From contig NZ_VEED01000001.1 of the NCBI RefSeq assembly GCF_007678255.1, positions 186,001-250,000 on the forward strand: a DNA stretch of 64,000 nucleotides. The letters are read 5' to 3'. This stretch comes from Bacillus sp. X1(2014). GTDB taxonomy: Bacteria > Bacillota > Bacilli > Bacillales_B > DSM-18226. The notes below the pieces were generated by a model. The model was given only the letters and a program-made list of their open reading frames with translations. It did no database searches and had not been told where the DNA came from. The position numbers and the translations under genes are program-made. This document shows, piece after piece, positions 58,206-64,000 of this stretch (its first letter is position 1; each line of letters opens with the position of its first letter).

Positions 58206-58904
58206 ATGAAAATTGAAGAAATTAAAAAGGTGCTCGCTGATTTTACTCTTTTTCGAGAATTAAATGATACTGAACTAACAAAAATCACTGATATCGCAAT
58301 CTCCAGAGAATGGAAAAAGCAAAGCCATGTATTTCTCCAAGGAGACCCGCTTGAAAATGTTTATTTTATTTATGACGGAAAAATCAAAATCTACAAAAGC
58401 GACATTAACGGCAAAGAACAAATTGTCGCTATTGCTAAAAAAGGCGAGATGTTTCCCCATGTAGGCTTTTTCAGAAAAGGTGATTATCCTGCCTATGCAG
58501 AAGTACTTGAGCCATCCACACTAATTGCTGTTCCAATTTCAAAATTTGAAACCGTTTTGATTGATAACCCCGAGTTATGTATTAAAGTGTTTAGAGTGTT
58601 GGGAGAAAAAATTGTTGATTTACAAAACCGTTTGGAAGAGCAAATTCTAAATAATACCTATGAACAAATTGTAAAACTTCTGATCCGACTTGCCCAAAAA
58701 CATGGGAAAGAACAAGAAGATGGGACACTCCTCTTAAAATCAGAATTTACGAACAGAGATCTTGCTAATATGATAGGGACAACTAGGGAAACTATTAGCA
58801 GAACACTTACAAAAATGAAAAAAGATGAATTAATTGAAGTAGATGATGAAGGCGACATGATTGTAGATGTTGAAATTCTCATGGAAGAGATTAATTTAAT
58901 ATAA
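58206..58904 (+). CDS. Crp/Fnr-family transcriptional regulator (second paralogue)
   Basis: 232 aa, SD AAGGTGATTG. Colinear with the regulator at 45810 over its whole length: both contain the GEMFPH.GFFRKG loop, PELCIK.F.VLGEKIVDLQ.RLE dimer helix, and a matching winged helix, here NRDLANMIGTTRETISRTL. Arg-Glu-x-x-x-Arg predicts TGTGA recognition. No Fe-S cysteines. No operator is visible before this gene, so it may be constitutive while its paralogue is induced. It is inserted between yprA and hcp; hcp has the best operator. Confidence 0.88.
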   Translation: MKIEEIKKVLADFTLFRELNDTELTKITDIAISREWKKQSHVFLQGDPLENVYFIYDGKIKIYKSDINGKEQIVAIAKKGEMFPHVGFFRKGDYPAYAEVLEPSTLIAVPISKFETVLIDNPELCIKVFRVLGEKIVDLQNRLEEQILNNTYEQIVKLLIRLAQKHGKEQEDGTLLLKSEFTNRDLANMIGTTRETISRTLTKMKKDELIEVDDEGDMIVDVEILMEEINLI

Positions 58905-59090
58905 GAAAAGCGCAAGCGCCCTGGTCAGCGGCGTATGGCCTGGAGCGTTCCAACTGAGATAAAGGAAACACGAAGAGCCGGAGGCGATTTGATGTTGACT
59001 TATCGTAGGGCGGAAAGCGAAGGACACTAGCCGCTAGGGCCGCTTGCGCTAGACAGTAATCTAAGTTCAAAAACTTAAACTTTCTTATCA
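58903..59090 (+). repeat. Dispersed ~185-bp repeat, copy 1
   Basis: It starts in the stop of the regulator gene with AAGAAAAGCGCAAGCGCCC and ends TTCTTATCA. It shares more than 85% of its bases with 63151-63332 in the same orientation. The outer arms AGCGCAAGCGCCC and GGGCCGCTTGCGCT form a terminal inverted repeat, nearly perfect in this copy. No coding capacity; resembles a MITE-like or structured intergenic element. Confidence 0.8.
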
Positions 59091-59094
59091 TTAA

Positions 59095-59131
59095 CAAAAA
59101 TCCGCAGCCAATCGATGCTGCGGTTTTTTTT
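59095..59131. terminator. Bidirectional terminator at the 3' end of hcp
   Basis: CCGCAGC / GCTGCGG with an 8-base loop; TTTTTTTT on the plus side and ATTTTTG on the minus side. Confidence 0.85.
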
Positions 59132-59133
59132 CT

Positions 59134-60432
59134 TTATATTAATGATAATTGAAGCATATCTTGCATGTCTTCTTGTGCTGTACCAATCAATTTTAGATTA
59201 AAGGTATTCTGTAGAACCTGTAACACACCTTCAGAAATAAATTCAGGCTGTTTTGGACCAATTCGAATATCCTGAATCCCAAGACTAAAAAGACCTAGTA
59301 GAATCGCGACGGCCTTTTGCTCAAACCATGACAAAACAATACTGACTGGAAGTTCATTCACTTCGCATCCAAATGCATCTGCAAGCGCTAGCGCAATTTT
59401 TACTGTTGATCCAGAGTTATTGCATTGGCCCAAATCGATATACCTTGGAATATTCGTCCCCGGCACAACCCCATAGTCGACATCATTAAAGCGGAATTTT
59501 CCACACGAGGTTGTTAATATTACAGTCTCCGGTGGAAGTGATGTAGCAAGCTCCCGGTAATAATTACCGCCAGGACCTGGAGCATCACAGCCAGCTATGA
59601 CAAAGAAGCGTTTGATTTTTCCTGCTTTAACTGCATCGATTACTTCTGGTGCTAAGCCTAGGACCGTTTCATGATGGAAACCGGTAAGTAATGTTTCATC
59701 AGATTCAATAGCGGCATTTGGAAGTTTCAATGCTCTATTAATTAATGGGGTAAAATCATCATTAATAATTTTCTCTACATTTTCAAGTCCAGCCACTTCA
59801 TATGTAAACATTCTGTCAGCGTAAGAACCTTTGATGGGCATGACACAATTAGTTGTTGCTAGGATGGCTCCAGGAAATTTTTCAAACAGCCGACGCTGAT
59901 CATACCAAGCCTTTCCAACGTTTCCTTTTAAATGGGCATATTTTTTCAATGCTGGATAACCATGAGCAGGAAGCATTTCCGAGTGGGTATAAATATTGAT
60001 CCCCATTCCTTCTGTCTGCTTTAATAATTCCTCCAAAGCAAATAAGTTGTGTCCAGTAACGATTATGCATTTACCTTCAATCTTGTTTTGGCTGACCCGG
60101 ATTGGTTCAGGGATTCCAAGTCGATTTGTATGAGCTTCATCTAGCAGCTCCATTACACGAACCGCTGACTTCCCGACCTTCATCGCCATGTCAATATGTT
60201 CTTGTACATTAAAATTGGAATTCGTTAAGGTCATATACAAAGCTTCGTGTGTGGTCGCATCTACAAAAGAATCTGTATACCCTAATTGATTTGCGTGTGT
60301 CCGATATGCTGCAATACCTTTTAAGGCAAAGATAATTGTGTCTTGCAAACTAACAATGGTCTCGTCTTTTCCACAAACTCCGATTACATTACAGCCGCCA
60401 GTTGGAGTTTGTTCACATTGATAACAGAACAT
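59134..60432 (-). CDS. hcp: Hybrid cluster protein (Hcp), short form
   Basis: Hcp reduces NO (and hydroxylamine in vitro) at a hybrid Fe-S-O cluster. The N-terminal Cys set is Cys3, Cys6, Cys14 and Cys20 (CYQCEQTPTGGCNVIGVC). Hybrid-cluster ligands are in TTNCVMP, AGCDAPGPG, TTSCGKFRFN and DLGQCNNSGS. At 432 aa it is ~120 residues shorter than the E. coli/Desulfovibrio type (~550 aa), lacking one three-helix bundle, as in class III proteins. No hcr reductase gene is next to it, so its electron donor must be elsewhere. Confidence 0.92.
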   Translation of the reverse strand: MFCYQCEQTPTGGCNVIGVCGKDETIVSLQDTIIFALKGIAAYRTHANQLGYTDSFVDATTHEALYMTLTNSNFNVQEHIDMAMKVGKSAVRVMELLDEAHTNRLGIPEPIRVSQNKIEGKCIIVTGHNLFALEELLKQTEGMGINIYTHSEMLPAHGYPALKKYAHLKGNVGKAWYDQRRLFEKFPGAILATTNCVMPIKGSYADRMFTYEVAGLENVEKIINDDFTPLINRALKLPNAAIESDETLLTGFHHETVLGLAPEVIDAVKAGKIKRFFVIAGCDAPGPGGNYYRELATSLPPETVILTTSCGKFRFNDVDYGVVPGTNIPRYIDLGQCNNSGSTVKIALALADAFGCEVNELPVSIVLSWFEQKAVAILLGLFSLGIQDIRIGPKQPEFISEGVLQVLQNTFNLKLIGTAQEDMQDMLQLSLI

Positions 60433-60466
60433 TTTATTTCCTCACTTTCCATTTCTTTTCTGCTTT

Positions 60467-60517
60467 ACTATACTAATCAACCCAGACTTTAAATGTGATA
60501 TATGTCACATTTAAAGT
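60467..60517 (-). promoter_or_regulatory. Perfect Crp/Fnr-type operator and promoter of hcp
   Basis: TGTGA-TATATG-TCACA (60494-60509) matches the consensus completely. It is the core of a longer palindrome (60486-60517, arms ACTTTAAATGTGA and TCACATTTAAAGT). A TATAGT -10 (minus strand 60472-60467) begins exactly 29.5 bp from the centre, the -41.5 class II position. Confidence 0.85.
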
Positions 60518-60612
60518 AATTGTAAAAAATCGTTCAAAATTTTATGGCGGCACATACCCAGTTTTATTTGCATATACTGGCAAGTGAAAAACTGGAAAGC
60601 GAGGGAATCCAT

Positions 60613-61092
60613 ATGTCATCTATGGTGCCGAATGATAAGAATTCAAAAAAGCCTAGAACTGATTCTTTTGGTGAATTAATGAAATCGATGAACGAATTTT
60701 TCCATGAAAAACCGATTAAGGGCTTTTTACAGTCAATCGATGATTTTTTCAAAAGTCCATTTCCACCAGGGGCAAACTTCCAAGTTGACACAATTGAAAC
60801 AGGTAACGAATATATCATCTCAGCTGAACTGCCTGGGGTTAAACGGGAGCAGATTCAATTAAATATCTCAGGTAATCATTTGACTATTTCTGTGGAAAAT
60901 AGAGAACTTGAAACTACCGAAGATGAGCATAACCAGATTTATCGACGAAAATACTTACAACAAAAATCATCCCGAACCATTTCCCTTCCTCACACAATTA
61001 ACGAAAAATATGTCAAAGCTTCCTATCGTGATGGATTGTTAAAAGTCCGAATTCCACAAGAAAAGGGAAAAATGATTGAAATTGAGGAGTAA
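60613..61092 (+). CDS. Hsp20/alpha-crystallin small heat-shock protein
   Basis: 159 aa from ATG 60613, behind GAGGG. An N-terminal arm rich in Phe/Ser/Lys (FGELMKSMNEFFHEKP) precedes the alpha-crystallin domain (about 55-155) with ELPGVKREQIQLNISGNHLTI and YVKASYRDGLLKVRIP; the C-terminal tail is short. ATP-independent holdase. It is divergent from hcp over a 180-bp gap, so the operator could touch both, although no -10 lies at the matching distance on this strand. Confidence 0.9.
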   Translation: MSSMVPNDKNSKKPRTDSFGELMKSMNEFFHEKPIKGFLQSIDDFFKSPFPPGANFQVDTIETGNEYIISAELPGVKREQIQLNISGNHLTISVENRELETTEDEHNQIYRRKYLQQKSSRTISLPHTINEKYVKASYRDGLLKVRIPQEKGKMIEIEE

Positions 61093-61113
61093 ACAACTAT
61101 ATATCTCCATATG

Positions 61114-61145
61114 AAAAGACGGCTTACAGCAGCCGTCTTTTTCTT
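61114..61145. terminator. Bidirectional terminator between hsp20 and yppG
   Basis: AAAGACGGCT / AGCCGTCTTT, 10 bp, 6-base loop, then TTCTTT on the plus side; the minus side runs TTTTCATATG. Confidence 0.85.
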
Positions 61146-61708
61146 TACGCTTTAAATATTCCACCAAATCCTTTGACAAGCGAACTCACTTGATTTACAG
61201 CGTTCATCATCTGCCCCGCTGTGTTCACCATTTTATTAATATCTACCGAACCATCCTGGGACTTAAAAGAATTCATAAAGGATTGGACTCCTCCAGGCTG
61301 TTTGGGGATTGCGCTTTGTTTTGGATATGGGTTCATAGCGGGATAGCCATTCATTGGCATATACTGTGGTTTTTGAACCATCTTTTCTTGAGGCTGTAAT
61401 GGATTTTGGAATAAGAATTGCGAATCCGTTTGTGAAAACGACTGGCTATTGTACGAAGAACCTTGAGAAACATGGCCAGGTTGATAGTTTTGCATATATG
61501 GCGGGTAGGCTTGCTGGTAATATGGGTTTTGTGGATTTTGCTGTTGGTATAATGTCCAATCTAAGTTTTGAGGTGGACTTTGATATAAGTATGGTGGATT
61601 ACTGGTAAATTGCTGATGATTTCTCTGCTGACCAACTGGACCTTGGTGCATCATTTGCCCCGGGTATCCATAATTGAAGTAATTGGTTGGTCTTTTCTTT
61701 CCAAACAT
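61145..61708 (-). CDS. yppG: YppG-like Gln/Pro/Tyr-rich spore coat protein
   Basis: 187 aa from ATG 61708, ten bases after GGAGGAG. The middle is low-complexity (YYQQAYPPYMQNYQPG and similar), typical of coat-associated proteins. The C-terminal ~45 residues are the conserved part: GGVQSFMNSFKSQDGSVDINKMVNTAGQMMNAVNQVSSLVKGFGGIF. B. subtilis YppG, a coat protein, is shorter (~125 aa) and occupies the same location. The function in the coat is unknown. Confidence 0.82.
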   Translation of the reverse strand: MFGKKRPTNYFNYGYPGQMMHQGPVGQQRNHQQFTSNPPYLYQSPPQNLDWTLYQQQNPQNPYYQQAYPPYMQNYQPGHVSQGSSYNSQSFSQTDSQFLFQNPLQPQEKMVQKPQYMPMNGYPAMNPYPKQSAIPKQPGGVQSFMNSFKSQDGSVDINKMVNTAGQMMNAVNQVSSLVKGFGGIFKA

Positions 61709-61899
61709 GGGCAAACATCTCCTCCGCATTTTATCTACTACACTTTATGAAGAACAGGAAGGAATGGTGATTCCTCCAGAAAAGATTCCCCAATGTCATA
61801 ATGACAAGAATTTTGTCTAAAGTTTAAATATTTTAAAAACTAGAAATCCATTACTTTCGTGATACGATAGAAAAAAGGATGAAGGAGGAGCTAATAGAG

Positions 61900-62109
61900 A
61901 TGGACATTCGCGAATTAAAAAGCAAATTTATTCAAAGCAGGGATTATACAACTGATGATGTTAATGCATTAATGGATTTTGCTAAGAAAGCGTATATTCA
62001 TAACGATATTAATATTAAAGAATATCGTCTTCTTGTCCGTGAACTTGAAAAACAAGGCGCGGTAATACCTGAAACGGAACATAAAGACTCCCTCATCGAA
62101 CATTCTTAA
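61900..62109 (+). CDS. yppF: YppF-like small protein
   Basis: 69 aa from ATG 61900, nine bases after GGAGGAG; an ATG seven codons upstream contains the SD itself. All-helical: MDIRELKSKFIQSRDYTTDDVNALMDFAKKAYI and NIKEYRLLVRELEKQGA. It fits the small YppF family (about 62 aa in B. subtilis), function unknown, in its expected place beside yppE and yppG. Confidence 0.82.
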   Translation: MDIRELKSKFIQSRDYTTDDVNALMDFAKKAYIHNDINIKEYRLLVRELEKQGAVIPETEHKDSLIEHS

Positions 62110-62116
62110 TACAGAT

Positions 62117-62147
62117 AAAAGAGATGCTGTTGCATCTCTTTTGCTAT
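62117..62147. terminator. Bidirectional terminator between yppF and yppE
   Basis: AAAAGAGATGC / GCATCTCTTTT, 11 bp, 4-base loop. It overlaps the last codons of yppE. Confidence 0.9.
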
Positions 62148-62500
62148 TTTTTCAACTCTTTTAATATTTCTAGAAGGAAATATTCAACCGTGCGATTTGC
62201 ATTAATAAACCTTGTTTTACTGGTCTCTGGGAAAAAGGCTTGGATAGAAAGTTGATCAATATGTTCAGAAGTAGTGTCAATTTGCTTCAAATGAAGATGT
62301 TTATGGTTTGAGTTTGAAAGCCATTTCTTCATAGCCAGTTTCCATCGGTCATTTATATCCTTTACTTCATTTGCAAATGGCTTTATGACTTCATGAAAAT
62401 CATGTTTAATCCCTTCTGTTCGCCCCTCTTGATAATACTTCATGAATAAGCTGTTAAAAGCTAGTAGTTTTTCTGTTAGAACAATAATTTCTTCAGACAT
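62144..62500 (-). CDS. yppE: YppE-like helical protein (DUF1798)
   Basis: 118 aa, four helices expected; SD GGGAGGAAGG. It has LLAFNSLFMKYYQEGRTEGIKHDFHEVIKPFANEV and the C-terminal FINANRTVEYFLLEILKEL. B. subtilis YppE (123 aa) has a known structure but no known function. The neighbourhood is the same as in B. subtilis. Confidence 0.88.
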   Translation of the reverse strand: MSEEIIVLTEKLLAFNSLFMKYYQEGRTEGIKHDFHEVIKPFANEVKDINDRWKLAMKKWLSNSNHKHLHLKQIDTTSEHIDQLSIQAFFPETSKTRFINANRTVEYFLLEILKELKK

Positions 62501-62525
62501 CTCGAAAAAAACCTTCCTCCCAAAA

Positions 62526-62562
62526 AATAAAAAAGCAGCATGAAGTTTTGTTCCATGCTACT
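62526..62562 (-). terminator. Terminator of the 85-aa gene
   Basis: GCAGCATG / CATGCTAC (one G-U pair) with an 11-base loop, followed on the minus strand by TTTTTTATTTTTTGG. Confidence 0.8.
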
Positions 62563-62580
62563 TTCATTGATATTGTTATT

Positions 62581-62838
62581 TTAACTGCAATTAAAAGCCC
62601 AATTCAAGTTGTAAGGCTCACCGGCTATGTTTGAAATAGAGTTAACTTTATCCATTGTTTGTTCAAGTCCAAAAAGTTTTTGTTTTGATTCCATTATCTT
62701 ATCCTGTTCTTCTTGATCTAAACTTTTACGCAGGTCTGAGAAGGATGCTTCTAGCACCACTTCCAAGTCTTCTAATTGATCATATATTTCTGTAAGCATA
62801 GAAATCAACTTTTCTTTATCGGACAATGGCTTATTCAT
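62581..62838 (-). CDS. Hypothetical coiled-coil protein, possibly the yppD position
   Basis: 85 aa from ATG 62838, behind GGGAGGGG. Mostly one long helix with heptad spacing (LISMLTEIYDQLEDLEVVLEASFSDLRKSLDQEEQDKIMESKQKLFGLEQTMDK is interrupted only by short turns) and a small conserved-looking end (GEPYNLNWAFNC). It lies where B. subtilis has yppD; I cannot confirm homology. Own terminator, so monocistronic. Confidence 0.65.
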   Translation of the reverse strand: MNKPLSDKEKLISMLTEIYDQLEDLEVVLEASFSDLRKSLDQEEQDKIMESKQKLFGLEQTMDKVNSISNIAGEPYNLNWAFNCS

Positions 62839-62985
62839 CAATCAAACCCCTCCCAGCATTTTCTATTTAGTATAATTCTCTTTCTTTCTTTTGCTTCCTT
62901 CTGCCTTGACAAAACTAGTTTCTATTCGCCAAAGGTAGTGGTAAAATGGCATATTTCCCTTAAGGTTTCGACACCAACTTAACTT

Positions 62986-63014
62986 GCATGAAAAATTAAA
63001 AAGCGCACATTCTA
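62986..63014 (+). promoter_or_regulatory. Possible sigma-G promoter of sspM
   Basis: GCATG (62986), 17 bp, CATTCTA (63008), both within the sigma-G consensus. The predicted start falls very close to the SD at 63020, tighter than usual, so the assignment is tentative. Confidence 0.45.
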
Positions 63015-63032
63015 TTATTGGAGGTGCTATTA

Positions 63033-63146
63033 ATGCCAAAAAATAATAAACAAAACAAAAATCAGCAATCAAAACCAGCCGAAGAAGCAAAAAAAACAGG
63101 TTACGGTGATAAAAAGCTTGTCGGTGAAAATCGTCCGGCTGAATAA
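63033..63146 (+). CDS. sspM: Small acid-soluble spore protein M-like
   Basis: 37 aa; SD GGAGGTG. Highly polar, Lys/Asn/Gln-rich (KNNKQNKNQQSKPAEEAKK) with the end GYGDKKLVGENRPAE, matching the DKKLGGPNRP end of B. subtilis SspM, which is in the same ypp neighbourhood. Minor SASP expected to be made in the forespore. The repeat copy 2 begins four bases after its stop. Confidence 0.78.
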   Translation: MPKNNKQNKNQQSKPAEEAKKTGYGDKKLVGENRPAE

Positions 63147-63150
63147 AACT

Positions 63151-63332
63151 AAGAAAAGCGCAAGCGCCCTGTTCAGCGGAGTATGGCCTGGAGCGCTCCA
63201 ACTGAGATAAAGGAAACACGAAGAGCCGGAGGCGCATTCGTGCTTGACTTATCGTAGGGCGGAACGCGAAGGACACTAGCCGCTAGGGCGCTGGAGCTAG
63301 ACAGTAATCTAAGTTCAAAAACTTTCTTATCA
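63151..63332 (+). repeat. Dispersed ~185-bp repeat, copy 2
   Basis: Same element and orientation as 58903-59090. The left end (AAGAAAAGCGCAAGCGCCCTG) and the inner GACTTATCGTAGGGCGGA and AAGGACACTAGCCGCTAGGG blocks are identical. The right arm of the terminal inverted repeat has decayed (GGGCGCTGGAGCT in place of GGGCCGCTTGCGCT). Confidence 0.8.
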
Positions 63333-63335
63333 TCC

Positions 63336-63367
63336 AAAAAAGCAAGGGGAGACTTCCCTTGCTTTTT
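63336..63367. terminator. Bidirectional terminator next to yppC
   Basis: AAAAAGCAAGGG / CCCTTGCTTTTT, 12 bp, 7-8-base loop. It directly adjoins the yppC stop and also faces sspM and the repeat. Confidence 0.92.
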
Positions 63368-64000
63368 CTAATTCCACTTTTTTAACTGTAAGGTCTTTTG
63401 GAGTGCCAGCATTAATTGAAGTTGATTTGATTTGGTAAAGTACCAATCTGTCAAATGAATTGGGTGACGATTGTCTACGGGAAAGTATAACCACCTAGGG
63501 GAAACCCTCCGATGCAAACTCCAATCTTCAAATTTATGTTGATTATGCTCTATAATTGGAAAGGTCGCACGTAATATCGGTGTTTTTTGTCCTGTTTTTA
63601 TTTTAAAATATTGTTCATAATCATATCTTGAACCAGTATGAGCAGTTTTTACTGCAAACTCATAAAAATAAGGAAATAGTCGCGGGTGAAAAAGAATACT
63701 GGCAAGTCGTTTACCTAAATGAATTCGTTTCGAAAGTGATTTGAAGCCATTGACACTAGCACCGTATAATTCTCCTCCACATGTTGGAAACAAAACGCAG
63801 CTGAAATGAAGCCAATCCTGAAATGAAAAAAGCTTTGTTTGAAAAACCTTTTTTTTATAAACAGGGTGTTCGATTACAGGCGTTTGAATGACATTTTGCT
63901 CATTTATGATTAAACAAGTAGTTAGCCTATTCTTATCGTTTTCTTTCCAATATCGATACCATTCCTTTTGGATAAACGTTGAAACATGAAAATAAGGAAG
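63368..64000 (-). CDS. yppC: YppC-like DUF2515 protein (N-terminus beyond window edge)
   Basis: 210 codons are open to the right edge, starting in-frame with CTT at 64000; the protein is therefore at least 210 aa, and B. subtilis YppC has ~320. Conserved stretches include IQKEWYRYWKENDKNRLT, HFSCVLFPTCGGELYGASVNG, LASILFHPRLFPYFYEFAVKTAHTGSRYDYEQYF and PRWLYFPVDNRHPIHLTDWYF. The family (DUF2515) has no known function. It is the expected gene next to yppD/E in this order. Confidence 0.85.
   Translation of the reverse strand, partial: LPYFHVSTFIQKEWYRYWKENDKNRLTTCLIINEQNVIQTPVIEHPVYKKKVFQTKLFSFQDWLHFSCVLFPTCGGELYGASVNGFKSLSKRIHLGKRLASILFHPRLFPYFYEFAVKTAHTGSRYDYEQYFKIKTGQKTPILRATFPIIEHNQHKFEDWSLHRRVSPRWLYFPVDNRHPIHLTDWYFTKSNQLQLMLALQKTLQLKKWN

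Noticed and set aside
58891..59097. Reading frame within repeat copy 1
   Set aside because: A similar frame exists in copy 2 with different reading and no SD; the element is non-coding.
63368..63793. Treating yppC as a 141-aa gene starting at 63793
   Set aside because: The same frame stays open with conserved-looking sequence to the window edge; the apparent start is an internal TTG.

Overview
The window is about 38-40% GC and comes from a spore-forming member of Bacillaceae, near Bacillus or Neobacillus. This rests on many proteins and neighbourhoods known from the B. subtilis chromosome (ypjP, brxA, ypgR, ypgQ, ypeQ-ypeP, ypcP, dynA, bcsA-ypbQ, ypwA, ypvA, ypsC-rnpB-gpsB-ypsA-cotD-yprB-yprA, yppG/F/E/C), on several spore proteins, and on SD-rich starts with frequent TTG and GTG. 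Most genes lie on the minus strand.

Layout. 0-1.7 kb: tatA (cut by the edge), dfrA and thyA. 1.7-13.2 kb: a secreted metalloprotease and a large Ter stress block. The block has three TerD proteins, TerC, TelA/YceH, YceG and a four-enzyme module (CitE-like lyase, PRTase+TRSP, PRTase+PELOTA, HAD) predicted to make or modify a nucleotide-like metabolite. Two of its promoters have the ECF sigma form TGAAAC-N16-CGTA. 13.2-36 kb: housekeeping genes: ypjP, brxA, ypgR, yfmR, ypgQ, degV, fhs, metA, mntR, topB, cspA, two RNase H-like proteins, sspL, ypcP, a sulfurtransferase and the two-headed dynamin dynA. 36-38.3 kb: a 26-codon gene under two Fur-like boxes, the alkylpyrone genes bcsA-ypbQ, and a 41-aa zinc ribbon. 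38.4-48.6 kb: a low-oxygen/NO region with ba3-type oxidase, quinol NO reductase, a Crp-type regulator, three DUF2249 proteins, a heme-copper-oxidase-like membrane protein and a DUF59 protein. 48.6-58 kb: ypvA, ypsC, rnpB, gpsB, ypsA, cotD and mrfAB (yprAB). 58-61 kb: an insertion in the usual ypr-ypp order carrying a second Crp-type regulator, hcp, hsp20 and a dispersed repeat. 61-64 kb: yppG, yppF, yppE, sspM, a second repeat copy and yppC (cut by the edge).

Two systems stand out. The first is the Ter block: an envelope/oxidative stress operon group joined to an uncharacterised biosynthetic module and lying between thyA and ypjP, which are neighbours in B. subtilis. The second is a regulon readable from sequence alone. 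TGTGA-N6-TCACA-type sites lie 29.5 bp upstream of the -10 hexamer (equivalent to -41.5) at hcp, at a solitary DUF2249 gene and at the regulator-DUF2249 operon, with weaker versions at the ba3 oxidase and NO reductase. Two paralogous Crp-type regulators encoded here carry a recognition helix (RETVSR / RETISR) of the kind that reads TGTGA.

Small genes added by hand: a gamma-SASP-like gene that may start at ATT, sspL, sspM, the Fur-flanked mini-gene, two CxxC zinc proteins and a 31-aa membrane peptide. No tRNA, CRISPR array, complete insertion sequence or prophage was seen.
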